Shown: positions 5,658 through 13,721 of the stretch, one piece after another | Numbering within the stretch: the stretch's first letter is position 1 | How the letters are laid out: every line of letters begins with the position of its first letter | Assembly: GCA_900553295.1 (NCBI GenBank) | Contig: USCR01000038.1 | Location: 1 to 18,013 of the forward strand | Direction of reading: 5' to 3' | Origin: an uncultured Eubacteriales bacterium | Lineage (GTDB): Bacteria; Bacillota; Clostridia; Christensenellales; Aristaeellaceae | Length of the DNA stretch: 18,013 nucleotides | The notes under the pieces: generated by a model | What the model was told of the DNA's origin: nothing | What the model saw: only the letters and a program-made list of their open reading frames with translations | Databases searched by the model: none | Program-made: the position numbers and the translations under genes

Positions 5658-6917
5658 ATGGCAGCTAAAAACATAAACGCAGCGCAGCTGAAGGACCTGA
5701 TTGCAAGCAAGCACACCGTTCTGGTGGATTTCTGGGCGCCCTGGTGCCCGCACTGCCGGAAAATCAATCCAGCCTATGAGCAGATTGCCACAGAATATGC
5801 CGCAAGCCCGGACGTCGTCAAGGTGGACATGGATGAAGATGACGGCCTCTGGGAAGCGCTGAACGTGGAGCTGATCCCCACCCTCCGGCTGTATGTGGAT
5901 GGCAAACCCGCCGGCGACATCGTCGCCCCGGAATCCAAGGCTGCCATTGAGGCGTTTCTGGCCGGGGTTCTCCCCCAGCGGCGGCAGGAAGCCGAAGAGC
6001 GGATTTATGACATGATCGTCATTGGCGGCGGTCCGGGGGGATATACGGCGGCGCTGTATGCGGCCCGGTCAGGGCTGCAAACGCTGGTGCTGGAAAGGCT
6101 CTCCGCCGGCGGACAGATGGCCCTGACCCATCAGATTGACAACTATCCGGGCTTTGCCCAGGGCATAGGCGGCTTTGAACTGGCCGAGCAGATGCAGCAG
6201 CAGGCGGAACGCTTCGGTGCGCAAACGCGAAACGCGGAGGTCCGCCGGGTGGATTTGAAGGCCTCCCCCAAGGTTGTGGAGACCAGCGGCGGAGTCTTTT
6301 ACGGGAAAACCATCGCGCTGGCCATGGGCGCCAATCCCCGAGAGCTGGGCATTCCCGGGGAAAGGGAGCTGGTGGGGCGCGGCGTCGCCTACTGCGCGGC
6401 CTGCGACGGCATGTTCTACAAGGGGAAAACCGTGGTGGTGGTAGGCGGCGGCAACACGGCAGCGGCGGATGCGCTGCTGCTGAGCCGGATTGCGCAAAAG
6501 GTCATCCTCGTCCATCGCCGGGATACCCTCCGCGCAACAAAAATCTACCATGATCCCCTAATGAAGGCAGACAACGTGGAGATTCGCTGGAACAGCGTAG
6601 TGACGGAGCTGCTTGCCGGGGACAGGCTTACCGGTGTTCGTATCCGCAACGTACAAACAGGCGAAGAATCGGACATCGCCGCGGACGGCATGTTTGTGAG
6701 CATCGGCAGAAAGCCCGCAACGGAGCTGGTAGCGCAGCAGCTGGAGCTGGACCAGGGGGGCTACATTCCCGCCGGAGAAACCACCGAAACCGGCATTCCC
6801 GGGGTATATGCCGTGGGCGACCTGCGCACCAAGCCCCTCCGGCAGGTGGTCACGGCCGTGGCCGACGGCGCCGTGGCGGTACACATGGCGGAAGAATTTC
6901 TAGCCACAGGCATCTAA
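5658..6917 (+). CDS. Thioredoxin-thioredoxin reductase fusion protein
   Basis: One 419-residue chain contains a complete thioredoxin (about 1-105) followed by a complete low-molecular-weight thioredoxin reductase (about 116-419). The thioredoxin has FWAPWCPHC at 25-33 (Cys30, Cys33) and the cis-proline IPT at 73-75. The reductase has the FAD motif GGGPGG (123-128), the redox pair CAACDG (Cys246, Cys249), the NADPH motif GGGN (263-266), HRRD (286-289) and the end motif GDLRTKPLRQVVTAVADGA. It should reduce its own thioredoxin domain with NADPH in the cytoplasm. The order is unusual: the well-known Mycobacterium leprae fusion has reductase first. The Trx motif is WCPHC instead of WCGPC; His at that place is found in DsbA-like, more oxidising proteins. 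AAAGGGG precedes the start. Confidence 0.93.
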   Translation: MAAKNINAAQLKDLIASKHTVLVDFWAPWCPHCRKINPAYEQIATEYAASPDVVKVDMDEDDGLWEALNVELIPTLRLYVDGKPAGDIVAPESKAAIEAFLAGVLPQRRQEAEERIYDMIVIGGGPGGYTAALYAARSGLQTLVLERLSAGGQMALTHQIDNYPGFAQGIGGFELAEQMQQQAERFGAQTRNAEVRRVDLKASPKVVETSGGVFYGKTIALAMGANPRELGIPGERELVGRGVAYCAACDGMFYKGKTVVVVGGGNTAAADALLLSRIAQKVILVHRRDTLRATKIYHDPLMKADNVEIRWNSVVTELLAGDRLTGVRIRNVQTGEESDIAADGMFVSIGRKPATELVAQQLELDQGGYIPAGETTETGIPGVYAVGDLRTKPLRQVVTAVADGAVAVHMAEEFLATGI

Positions 6918-7000
6918 GCAAAAAACAGAGCTTGGGCAGTTGCCATTTCTACAGTCCTGTGTTAACAAGCAGGTACAAAAAAGCAACCGTGGAATGCAAG

Positions 7001-7035
7001 AAGTCGGAGGGGCCGCAGTCCCTCCGACTTTTATT
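7001..7035 (+). terminator. Terminator of the thioredoxin fusion gene
   Basis: A perfect 11-bp stem (7001-7011 with 7020-7030) with an 8-base loop is followed by a T-rich run (7029-7035). It lies 83 bases after the stop codon. Confidence 0.85.
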
Positions 7036-7040
7036 CGTGT

Positions 7041-7059
7041 AAGCCGGCTTTGCCGGCTT
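7041..7059. repeat. Perfect 8-bp hairpin with a 3-base loop
   Basis: AAGCCGGC (7041-7048) and GCCGGCTT (7052-7059) form a perfect inverted repeat. There is no T-run on the plus strand and only a weak one on the minus strand. It could be a secondary terminator for the convergent minus-strand gene ending at 7200, which otherwise has none that I can see. Confidence 0.5.
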
Positions 7060-7199
7060 CGCGGGTTATTGACTTTGCCTGTAAATGGGCAGGGGGCTGT
7101 TTCTCCGGATTTGCACCGTGAAAAACGGCGGCTCCTGCAATCCTTTTCGGTACCCCGTTGGGGGACAGGCCTTGTGTGTTTCTCCTTTCTCGCTCGGCC

Positions 7200-9266
7200 T
7201 TACTCCCCGCGTTCCGCATAAATCATCTCCATGTGCTGGCTGCACTGGTCCAGGAAATCGTCCAGGGAAAGATTTCCTTGCAGCAGCCGGTCCCGCAGCT
7301 GCATGATCTCCTGGGTGTAGAGATTCTCCTCAGGAATGACCATGGCCGCGGCAGCCTTCTGCCAGGCCGCAATGTCCGCCTCGCCAATGAGATACAGATT
7401 GTCCGCGGTAAATTCCCGCTCCTGTTCCAGGGCGAGCACCTGGTCGCGGACTTCGGCATTCTGCTCCTGCTGGGCCAATTCCGCCAGGGCCTGGTCAATT
7501 TCCTCCAGGCGCTGCTGCGTATGCTCATTCAGCAAGGGCTGGGTCATGTCCGCATAGAGCATGTAGTCGTCCATGCCGTTGTGCAGAGCTAGGTATTCCA
7601 GGTAGGCCATGGCCTCCTCCGGCTGGTCGGAGTAGGGATTCACCACCGCCAGGTTAACGTGGACCCCCAGCGTGTCCGGAGAGTTTTCCCCAATGCGGGG
7701 CAACAGCAGATCATTGGCAGAAATGGGAGAGGTGCACCCGCCCCACATCAGCGCAGGCCACGCCTCATAGTCCATGGACGCGCTCACAGGCAGCTCCGTG
7801 AGAATGCGCTCCAGCAGCGCCCGCAGCTCCGGATTGTGGAAGTCCACCTTGCCGCCCTGGGCCTGTTGCTCCAGGAAGAACCGTTTCAGTACTTCATTCA
7901 CCAGGTTTTCCTGATCCAGGGATATATCCACCAGCTGATAGCCCATATCGTAGAAATCCGTTTCCTCCTGAAGCCGCGCCGCTTCGTCCAGCAGCTCCCC
8001 GAAAGTGGTGGGAATGTTCAGGCCATATTCCTCCATGACCTCATCGGGAAGATCCAGCTGCATAAAGGAACCGGTGCAACTGAGTAGCCAGGCCACCAGT
8101 TTGCCATCCTCCGTGGTCAGCGCTTCCTGGATGCGGGGATACAGCCGCTCCCCGTATGCTTTCAGCGTGGGGTTGGCGTTCAGGTCCACAAAGTAGCCCT
8201 TTTCCTTGAGCGTTCGGAGGCTGGTGGCATCATTGAGATCCAGGCATATGATGTCCACGTCCCCGTTTTTCTGCGTGAGGATGTCCGCCGCGTCCTGATA
8301 CACATTGGTTACGGCAATGCCCGTCTCCAGCAGGAACGCGCTGCTTCTGTAATCCCGGTAATTGGCTACGACCAGATTGCACCAGGCGTCCTGGAGCACC
8401 CGATAGCTGAACAGCTGTTCATACTGCTGTATCAGGCAATCCTGATCCCTGAAGATCAGGCCTTGCACGGATTCTGTCAAAGGCGCGGCCACTTCCGCGA
8501 GACTCTCCAAGGAAGCGCCCTGGTACAGCGCACCGCTGCTTCCGTCGGAAATAACCATCCAGTACATGCCCGCGTCATCCCGGGCCACAACCTGCACATA
8601 GCCATCCTGCTGAAAATCAATTTCTTCCCGGGTGATGCTGCCGCTGTCCCGGTCGTAGCGCAGCAGCCAGTTCTCCTGGGTGTTGTTCTCGTAGTCGTAA
8701 TCATAGAGGAAGGTGGCCACGCCCTCCTCCACCGGGAAGAGCCCCACAGCAGTCACTTCCAGGTCCGCATCTCCGAAATCTCCGCAGATTTTGGTCTCCC
8801 CGCTGGGAATGTCGTAGGCCAGCAGGGTATCCACGCCGCTTTCCCCTTGCAGGGTGCAGTAGATGCAGCCTTCCAGGAGCAGAGCGTTCTTGATGCCATA
8901 GTTCAGGATGTCCGTATCCAGGGTCGCGGCACAGGACCACGTCTCGCCGTCCGGGGACAAGGCATAGAAGGATACCAACCCCTCGTAAGCGCTGTTCACC
9001 ATGTATACTTTTCCGTCCCATACGCCCGTCAGCATAAATGCGTCTTCCGGTGGTAAGGGCAATTCTGTCATCGTCTGCGCGTCCGGTTCCAACCGGAACA
9101 ACCCCTGATAGGTGCGGATGAAGAGCGTGCCATCCTCCCCTACCGCCACCGAGGCCAGGTTCTCATTATCGGGCAGTATGAAAGAAAAATGCTCCTCCTG
9201 GGCCAAAGCCCCGCCGCCCATCAGCAGCAACACCGTCAATATCCACCCGATCAACATGCGCTTCAT
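7200..9266 (-). CDS. Exported protein: propeller-like N-terminal half, solute-binding-protein-like C-terminal half
   Basis: The protein has 688 residues and a signal peptide (about 1-22, cleavage after GGALA). Residues about 25-290 contain repeated strands of the type VGEDGTLFIRTYQGLFRL and DGKVYMVN, which suggest a beta-propeller. From about 300 the sequence resembles ABC extracellular solute-binding proteins of family 1: NGDVDIICLD, LKEKGYFVDLNANP, IPTTFGELLDEAARL, and later DQPEEAMAYLEYLA. A charged helical stretch (about 600-635) may be a coiled coil. There is no lipobox Cys, so it is not a lipoprotein, unlike normal binding proteins of Gram-positive bacteria, and no permease is nearby. 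GAAAGGAGG precedes the ATG. It follows the SH3-domain gene by 59 bases, probably in one operon. A surface sensor or scavenging role is inference. Confidence 0.75.
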   Translation of the reverse strand: MKRMLIGWILTVLLLMGGGALAQEEHFSFILPDNENLASVAVGEDGTLFIRTYQGLFRLEPDAQTMTELPLPPEDAFMLTGVWDGKVYMVNSAYEGLVSFYALSPDGETWSCAATLDTDILNYGIKNALLLEGCIYCTLQGESGVDTLLAYDIPSGETKICGDFGDADLEVTAVGLFPVEEGVATFLYDYDYENNTQENWLLRYDRDSGSITREEIDFQQDGYVQVVARDDAGMYWMVISDGSSGALYQGASLESLAEVAAPLTESVQGLIFRDQDCLIQQYEQLFSYRVLQDAWCNLVVANYRDYRSSAFLLETGIAVTNVYQDAADILTQKNGDVDIICLDLNDATSLRTLKEKGYFVDLNANPTLKAYGERLYPRIQEALTTEDGKLVAWLLSCTGSFMQLDLPDEVMEEYGLNIPTTFGELLDEAARLQEETDFYDMGYQLVDISLDQENLVNEVLKRFFLEQQAQGGKVDFHNPELRALLERILTELPVSASMDYEAWPALMWGGCTSPISANDLLLPRIGENSPDTLGVHVNLAVVNPYSDQPEEAMAYLEYLALHNGMDDYMLYADMTQPLLNEHTQQRLEEIDQALAELAQQEQNAEVRDQVLALEQEREFTADNLYLIGEADIAAWQKAAAAMVIPEENLYTQEIMQLRDRLLQGNLSLDDFLDQCSQHMEMIYAERGE

Positions 9267-9325
9267 AGTTCACCCTTCCTCCTTTCACTATCCCGCATGC
9301 CGCGTTGCAGCGCCATGCCCTGTGG

Positions 9326-11104
9326 TCAACCGTTGCCGTCAAAGAGCCAGGACTGGGGCACATACCCCGTCTGGCCCCAGTCGCTGAGCAGGATGTACCA
9401 GTCGTCCTCCACCACGCCCACCACCTGAAAACTGCCGGTATCCAGCACCTGGGGATTTTCTTCCTTTGCACTGGGGTAGAGAAGCTGTGGCCCCGATTCT
9501 TGCCTGTAAAACTTCTGCAGCCAGGCGGGCTGCACCTGATCCATGGCCTCGCCAAAGGCCAGATACTTCTTCATCATCCAGCCGGTGAGGTTCCCGTCCA
9601 GGCCGATTTCCACCTGTACCCAGTCTCCCCGCTCCTCCAGCACCTGCACCGGGGTGCCGTTGTAGAACTTGCCCAGGGATGTTGCTCCGCGCTCAGGGGA
9701 TACGCGCAGGTGCAGCCGGTCGGCGGGGTTTGGGTTGTTCACCACGGCCCAGCCGGTTTTGTCCATGGCCGCAGGCAATGCTTCCACACTGTTGGGCAAC
9801 TGCGCCGGGTTCGACGCAAACAGCTCGCTATTTTGCAGCGTACCAATATACCGCCGCTGTTCCAAATTGGGGAGATCCACCTCAATCCAGGCAAAGGCAG
9901 CATGCACAAAGGCACCCTCCAGATCCTCATAGGACAAGCGCCATACGCCATCCGCATACTGTTCATAGGTTGCATAGCGCTCCTTGCCGTTCCCCTGTTC
10001 TCCGTCATACCATTTCAGGCTCAGATCCGTGCCTCCGTCATGGGGTGTATCCACCCAGACGCCTTTCGGCAGCGGCACGGTGCAGCGGGCCGCGTAGCCG
10101 TCCTCCTGGAGCGTTACCTCCCATAGGCGGCGCAGCCCCGCCGCATCCTCCGTGAGCACCATCAGGGATTGCGTTTTCAGCGCGCTTTCAATGACCTTTC
10201 CTTCCACCGGAAGGCGGGCAACGTCAACGCCGTCCTCGGTCCAGAACAGGGAGCTGTACTGGGTGCACTGCACCAGGGTGTCGAATTCCTCGGTTTCCAG
10301 CCGGGAAAGCAGCTCCGGGGACAGGGGAACCGGCATGCAGTCCACCACCTGCGGCTCCTCCCGGCCCGCCCAGAACTCGGCCCACTTGATATACAGCAGG
10401 CCGTTCTCCACGCGGCTGTATGCTACTTGGGTATATTCCTGGTTCCGCCGCGCCGAGTAATCGCGCAGGGTATAGCCGGGGAAGTACCCGGCCAGCGCCT
10501 GCTCTGTGATGGCCGCCCGGGCCGTCGCCTCCTGGGGCGTAGCAGGCAGCTGTTCTATGCTGTATGTCTGCGTCAGCATGCCGGACAGGTCCACCTGCGC
10601 TTCCGGTTCCGTATTGCCTGCGGGATAATAGCTGGCAATGCCATCCTGTACCATCACTTCTCCGTCATATCCCTGTTTGCACCAGCCGCTGATCACAAAG
10701 CCTTGCCCTGCCTCCCAGCGAAAGTGCATGAATTCCTGTCCGTCACTACTGGAAACCCGGAATCCCAGATCATCGGAGGCATGGGAACCGTCAGGAAGCA
10801 GATCGTCTGGATTCTGCTGCCGCAAGGACACCGGGTACATGTCCGTAGACCATTCCCCGGTACGTATCCATCCCACGTCCGTTTTTTCCCAGACAACCAA
10901 ATCACGCTGCCAGATTATCCACACCATTTGCTGGGTCCCGTCAGGCAGTGAAAAAAGCAGATGCTCCCGCTCCTGCTGTAGAATTCCTTTCGCCTCCATC
11001 CAGGCAAGGATTTCCTCCGGTATGGTTTCGATTTCCTCTCCCCGTGCGGGCAGCAGCGGCAGCAGCAGCAGCGCTGCCAGAAGTATGCCAAGCCACCGTT
11101 TCAT
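9326..11104 (-). CDS. Exported protein with SH3-like domains
   Basis: The protein has 592 residues and a signal peptide (about 1-22, ending LLPARGEE). Most of the chain (23-450) matches no family I recognise. It is rich in Trp and acidic residues and predicted beta strands. The C-terminus carries a bacterial SH3 domain (about 451-518: LHLRVSPERGATSLGKFYNG, then WVQVEI and TGWMMKKYL). A second SH3-like unit follows (about 538-590: VLDTGSFQVVGVVEDDWYIL and TGYVPQSWLF). Such domains usually bind cell-wall peptide or polysaccharide. The ATG at 11104 follows AAAGGAG; the open frame extends upstream through the terminator of the transketolase operon, so the longer start is not credible. It is the first gene of a two-gene operon with the propeller/solute-binding protein and may hold it near the wall. 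Confidence 0.75.
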   Translation of the reverse strand: MKRWLGILLAALLLLPLLPARGEEIETIPEEILAWMEAKGILQQEREHLLFSLPDGTQQMVWIIWQRDLVVWEKTDVGWIRTGEWSTDMYPVSLRQQNPDDLLPDGSHASDDLGFRVSSSDGQEFMHFRWEAGQGFVISGWCKQGYDGEVMVQDGIASYYPAGNTEPEAQVDLSGMLTQTYSIEQLPATPQEATARAAITEQALAGYFPGYTLRDYSARRNQEYTQVAYSRVENGLLYIKWAEFWAGREEPQVVDCMPVPLSPELLSRLETEEFDTLVQCTQYSSLFWTEDGVDVARLPVEGKVIESALKTQSLMVLTEDAAGLRRLWEVTLQEDGYAARCTVPLPKGVWVDTPHDGGTDLSLKWYDGEQGNGKERYATYEQYADGVWRLSYEDLEGAFVHAAFAWIEVDLPNLEQRRYIGTLQNSELFASNPAQLPNSVEALPAAMDKTGWAVVNNPNPADRLHLRVSPERGATSLGKFYNGTPVQVLEERGDWVQVEIGLDGNLTGWMMKKYLAFGEAMDQVQPAWLQKFYRQESGPQLLYPSAKEENPQVLDTGSFQVVGVVEDDWYILLSDWGQTGYVPQSWLFDGNG

Positions 11105-11212
11105 GATTCTTGCTCCTTTGTGCTGAAAATTTCTTGTGCCTATGCATTTTGGATGAAAAATACCTCTATGAATGCAACGCTGCCGCCAGAGCTTTTCTTC
11201 CGCCATTTTGCC

Positions 11213-11249
11213 AAAAAAAGAGCGCCCCGGCAGGTGTTGTCTGCCGGGG
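11213..11249 (-). terminator. Terminator of the transketolase operon
   Basis: A perfect 9-bp GC-rich stem (11249-11241 with 11233-11225) with a 7-base loop is followed, after a short spacer, by seven T on the minus strand (11219-11213). It lies 20 bases after the stop codon of the C-terminal transketolase gene. Confidence 0.9.
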
Positions 11250-11268
11250 TGCCGGTTTACCATATGCT

Positions 11269-12189
11269 TTACTTGGCGTTCTTGATTTCTTCGGCAATCT
11301 GCGCGCCGGTGAGGCCGTACTCCTTGAGCAGGTCCGCGGGCTTGCCGCTCTGGCCGAAGCGGTCCTGAATGCCGATCTTGCGGAAGGTGAAGGCGCCGGT
11401 GCCCACCAGCTCCGCGGCCACCGCGTCGCCCAGGCCGCCGATGACGGAGTGCTCCTCCACGGTGAACACCTTGCCGCACTTGGCCGCATAGGCGCGGACC
11501 AGCTCGCTGTCCAGGGGCTTGATGGTGTGCAGGTTGATCAGCGCCACGTCCATGCCCTGATTTTTGAGGATTTCCACGGTCTCCAGGCACTGCTCCACCA
11601 TGACGCCGCAGGTGAAGATCACCGCGTCCTTGCCGTCCCGCAGCACGTTGCCCTTGCCCACCTCAAAGGGCATCTCCTCAAACACGGTGGTAGGCAGGCG
11701 CGCGGTACGGATGTACACAGGTCCATCGATCTTCGCGGCGGCAAAGACCGCCTTGCGGCATTCGTTGGCGTCGCAGGGCACAAACACGGTCATGCCCGGC
11801 AGCACCCGCATCAGGGCGATGTCCTCCACGGCCTGATGGCTGCCGCCATCCTCGCCCAGGGTCACGCCCGCGTGGGAGAAGCCGAACTTCACGTTGAAGT
11901 GAGGGTAGCATACGCCGTTGCGGATCTGGTCATAGCTGCGGCCCGCAAACACCGCGAAGGTGGAGCAGAAGGGAATCAGCCCCATGGTGCTCATGCCGGC
12001 GGCCATGTCCACCATGTTCGCCTCGGCAATGCCGCAATCATAGAACCGCTGGGGATACTTCGCGGAAAACTTGTTGGTCATCGTGGCCTGGGACAGGTCG
12101 GCGTCCAGCACCACAATCTTGTCATTGGTGGCGGCCAGCTCCGCCAGCGCCTCGCCATAGGCGACACGGATCGCTTTCTTCTCGCTCAT
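11269..12189 (-). CDS. tkt: Transketolase, C-terminal subunit
   Basis: This 306-residue protein is the second half of a split transketolase: the pyrimidine-binding domain (about 1-165) and the C-terminal domain (about 185-306). FYDCGIAEANMVDMAAGMS at about 49-67 holds the Glu that activates thiamine diphosphate. HAGVTLGEDGGSHQAVED at about 106-123 is the typical substrate-channel stretch. Together with the N-terminal subunit it moves two-carbon units between sugar phosphates in the non-oxidative pentose phosphate pathway. The ATG lies four bases after the stop of the N-terminal gene, whose last codons contain its ribosome site GGAGGG, so the two are translationally coupled. Length is normal. 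The deoxyxylulose-phosphate synthase and pyruvate dehydrogenase E1 families are related, but the paired split genes fit transketolase best. Confidence 0.93.
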   Translation of the reverse strand: MSEKKAIRVAYGEALAELAATNDKIVVLDADLSQATMTNKFSAKYPQRFYDCGIAEANMVDMAAGMSTMGLIPFCSTFAVFAGRSYDQIRNGVCYPHFNVKFGFSHAGVTLGEDGGSHQAVEDIALMRVLPGMTVFVPCDANECRKAVFAAAKIDGPVYIRTARLPTTVFEEMPFEVGKGNVLRDGKDAVIFTCGVMVEQCLETVEILKNQGMDVALINLHTIKPLDSELVRAYAAKCGKVFTVEEHSVIGGLGDAVAAELVGTGAFTFRKIGIQDRFGQSGKPADLLKEYGLTGAQIAEEIKNAK

Positions 12190-12193
12190 CTTT

Positions 12194-13006
12194 TCAGCCC
12201 TCCAGATCCTTCAGCGCCTGGGCGCATTGTTCAGCGTTGGGCGCCTTGCCGTGCCAGCCCACCTGGCCTTCCATGTAGGAAACGCCCTTGCCCTTCAGGG
12301 TGTGCAGCCAAATCAGCCGGGGCTTGCCGGGGCAGGCGGGCGCATGGAGCGCGTCCAGCACCTGCTGCATATCGTTGCCATCCTTGACCTCGATAATGTC
12401 GTAGCCAAAGGCCGCGAACTTCGCGCCAATGTCCCCCAGGCTCATGACCTGGTCGTTGCTGCCGTCGATTTGAAGGCCGTTGTGGTCGAAAATCACCGTC
12501 AGGTTGTCCAGGTGATAGTGCGCCGCTGCCATGGACGCTTCCCACACCAGGCCTTCCTGGCTCTCACCGTCGCCGATGATGGTATACACATGGCAGGGAT
12601 TGCCCGTGTGCTTGGCGCCCAGCGCCATGCCCGTGGCAATGGAAATGCCCTGGCCCAGGGAGCCGGTGGAAGCGTCCACGCCGGGGCACTTTTTCGCGTC
12701 GGGGTGGCCCTGGAGAATGCTGTGGAGCTGGCGGAAGTGCTCAAACTCCTTGCGGTCAAAAAAGCCCTTGGCAGCCAGCACGCCGTACAGCGCCGGAGCG
12801 GCATGTCCCTTGGACAGCACAAAGCGGTCCCGGGCAGGGTCCTTGGGGTTCTTGGGGTCCACCTTCATCACGTCAAAATACAGCGCCACCAGCGCCTCCG
12901 TGCAGGAGAGGGAACCGCCGGGATGTCCCGAGCCCGCGCCCGTGCACATGGTTACAATGTCCCGCCGCACCTGGCGGCAGGTGGCCTTCAAAGCCTGAAT
13001 GTCCAT
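12194..13006 (-). CDS. tkt: Transketolase, N-terminal subunit
   Basis: The 270-residue protein is the thiamine-diphosphate-binding half of a split transketolase. GSGHPGGSLSCTEAL (about 24-38), LSKGHAAPALYGVL (about 64-77), GHPD (about 99-102) and TGSLGQGIS (about 112-120) are conserved transketolase blocks. GDGESQEG near 144-151, followed by a HNGLQIDG-type end about 30 residues later, is the GDG-x(n)-N motif that binds Mg and the cofactor. The ATG at 13006 has AAGGAGG 7 bases upstream; the open frame reaches 13048, but that part is leader. It is transcribed from a consensus sigma-A promoter at 13081-13109 and coupled to the C-terminal subunit. Split transketolases are common in Clostridia. 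Together they supply pentose and erythrose 4-phosphate. Confidence 0.93.
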   Translation of the reverse strand: MDIQALKATCRQVRRDIVTMCTGAGSGHPGGSLSCTEALVALYFDVMKVDPKNPKDPARDRFVLSKGHAAPALYGVLAAKGFFDRKEFEHFRQLHSILQGHPDAKKCPGVDASTGSLGQGISIATGMALGAKHTGNPCHVYTIIGDGESQEGLVWEASMAAAHYHLDNLTVIFDHNGLQIDGSNDQVMSLGDIGAKFAAFGYDIIEVKDGNDMQQVLDALHAPACPGKPRLIWLHTLKGKGVSYMEGQVGWHGKAPNAEQCAQALKDLEG

Positions 13007-13029
13007 GGGACTACCTCCTTCTATCTTCC

Positions 13030-13055
13030 CAAAGCCCTTGCTTTGCATAGCTTTG
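13030..13055 (-). promoter_or_regulatory. Alternative hairpins in the transketolase leader
   Basis: One segment (13030-13035) can pair with either of two tandem identical hexamers, at 13040-13045 (4-base loop) or 13050-13055 (14-base loop). The hairpins lie 10 bases from the ribosome site. They are short, so a regulatory role is only a possibility. Confidence 0.3.
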
Positions 13056-13080
13056 AAAAAATTGTACGAACAACGAATTT

Positions 13081-13109
13081 ATTATACCTTTCCCGGGAAC
13101 CCCTGTCAA
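13081..13109 (-). promoter_or_regulatory. Consensus sigma-A promoter of the transketolase operon
   Basis: On the minus strand a perfect TTGACA (13109-13104), a 17-base spacer and a perfect TATAAT (13086-13081) form a full consensus promoter. Transcription would start near 13074, leaving a leader of about 68 bases. Confidence 0.9.
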
Positions 13110-13142
13110 GGAAGCCCCCAGCCTTTTTCGACCCGCGCCAGC

Positions 13143-13634
13143 CTACAGCAGGCGCCGCACCGCCTGAACGGTCTCCTCCGGCGTCAGGCCATCGCAATCC
13201 ACGGTGCCGTGCGCATAGCGCTCGTAGAGCGGGCAACGTTCCCGGTACAGGTCCCGCAGAGTCTGCCCCGGGGCAAAGGTCACGCCCCGAGCCGTCAGGT
13301 CGCCCAGACGTGCAGCCACGTTTTCATAGCTCAGGCGCAGGTATATCACCCGGCTGATTGCCCGCAAATGGGCCATGGCCTCGGGCCCGTAAATCACGCT
13401 GCCCCCGGGCGCAATCACGGTGTGCTCCACCCGTAACCTGGCATTGACCTCCTCCTCCAGGCGCCGGAAGCCATCCTGTCCATGGACGGCAATCAGCTGC
13501 GCCAGGGTACCCCCATGAAGGCGCTCGATTTCCCGGTCGCTATCCAGGAATTCCATGTCCAGGGCCTGGGCCAGGGCTTTGCCAATGGTGGTTTTGCCGC
13601 TTCCCGGCATGCCGATGAGAGTAACGTTTCCCAT
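13143..13634 (-). CDS. aroK: Shikimate kinase-like protein
   Basis: This 163-residue P-loop kinase has Walker A GMPGSGKTT at residues 8-16. DSDREIE at about 32-38 gives the shikimate-binding Asp pair. DGFRRLEEEV near 53-62 gives the Arg and Glu that hold the substrate. APGGSVIYG near 75-83 stands where classical enzymes have a GGG motif; here it is GGS. Shikimate kinase phosphorylates shikimate with ATP in aromatic amino acid synthesis. Length is normal. The start at 13634 lies just before the P-loop strand with AAAGGGGAG upstream; the 29 extra codons of the open frame overlap the promoter. No other aro gene is nearby, and it is followed by transketolase, which makes erythrose 4-phosphate, a precursor of the same pathway. 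The GGS variant makes substrate assignment slightly less certain. Confidence 0.82.
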   Translation of the reverse strand: MGNVTLIGMPGSGKTTIGKALAQALDMEFLDSDREIERLHGGTLAQLIAVHGQDGFRRLEEEVNARLRVEHTVIAPGGSVIYGPEAMAHLRAISRVIYLRLSYENVAARLGDLTARGVTFAPGQTLRDLYRERCPLYERYAHGTVDCDGLTPEETVQAVRRLL

Positions 13635-13692
13635 CCCGCAGCACTCCCCTTTGAACGTCAAAAACTGCCATGCATTTGTGCTTGGCAGCATC

Positions 13693-13721
13693 ATTGTAGC
13701 CCATATGCCATGGGAAAGCAA
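13693..13721 (-). promoter_or_regulatory. Promoter of the shikimate kinase-like gene
   Basis: On the minus strand TTGCTT (13721-13716), a 17-base spacer and TACAAT (13698-13693) form a good promoter. The spacer contains the inverted repeat CCCAT-N5-ATGGG (13700-13714). The -35 overlaps the end of the upstream gene's terminator stem. The leader is about 52 bases. Confidence 0.65.

Noticed and set aside
11104..11590. Upstream extension of the SH3-protein frame
   Set aside because: It runs through the transketolase terminator and antisense-frame coding sequence. The ATG at 11104 has a ribosome site and a signal peptide.
11110..12387. 425-codon open frame on the plus strand opposite the transketolase genes
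   Set aside because: It is antisense to two well-conserved genes and crosses their terminator. Its composition is typical of a reverse-strand shadow.
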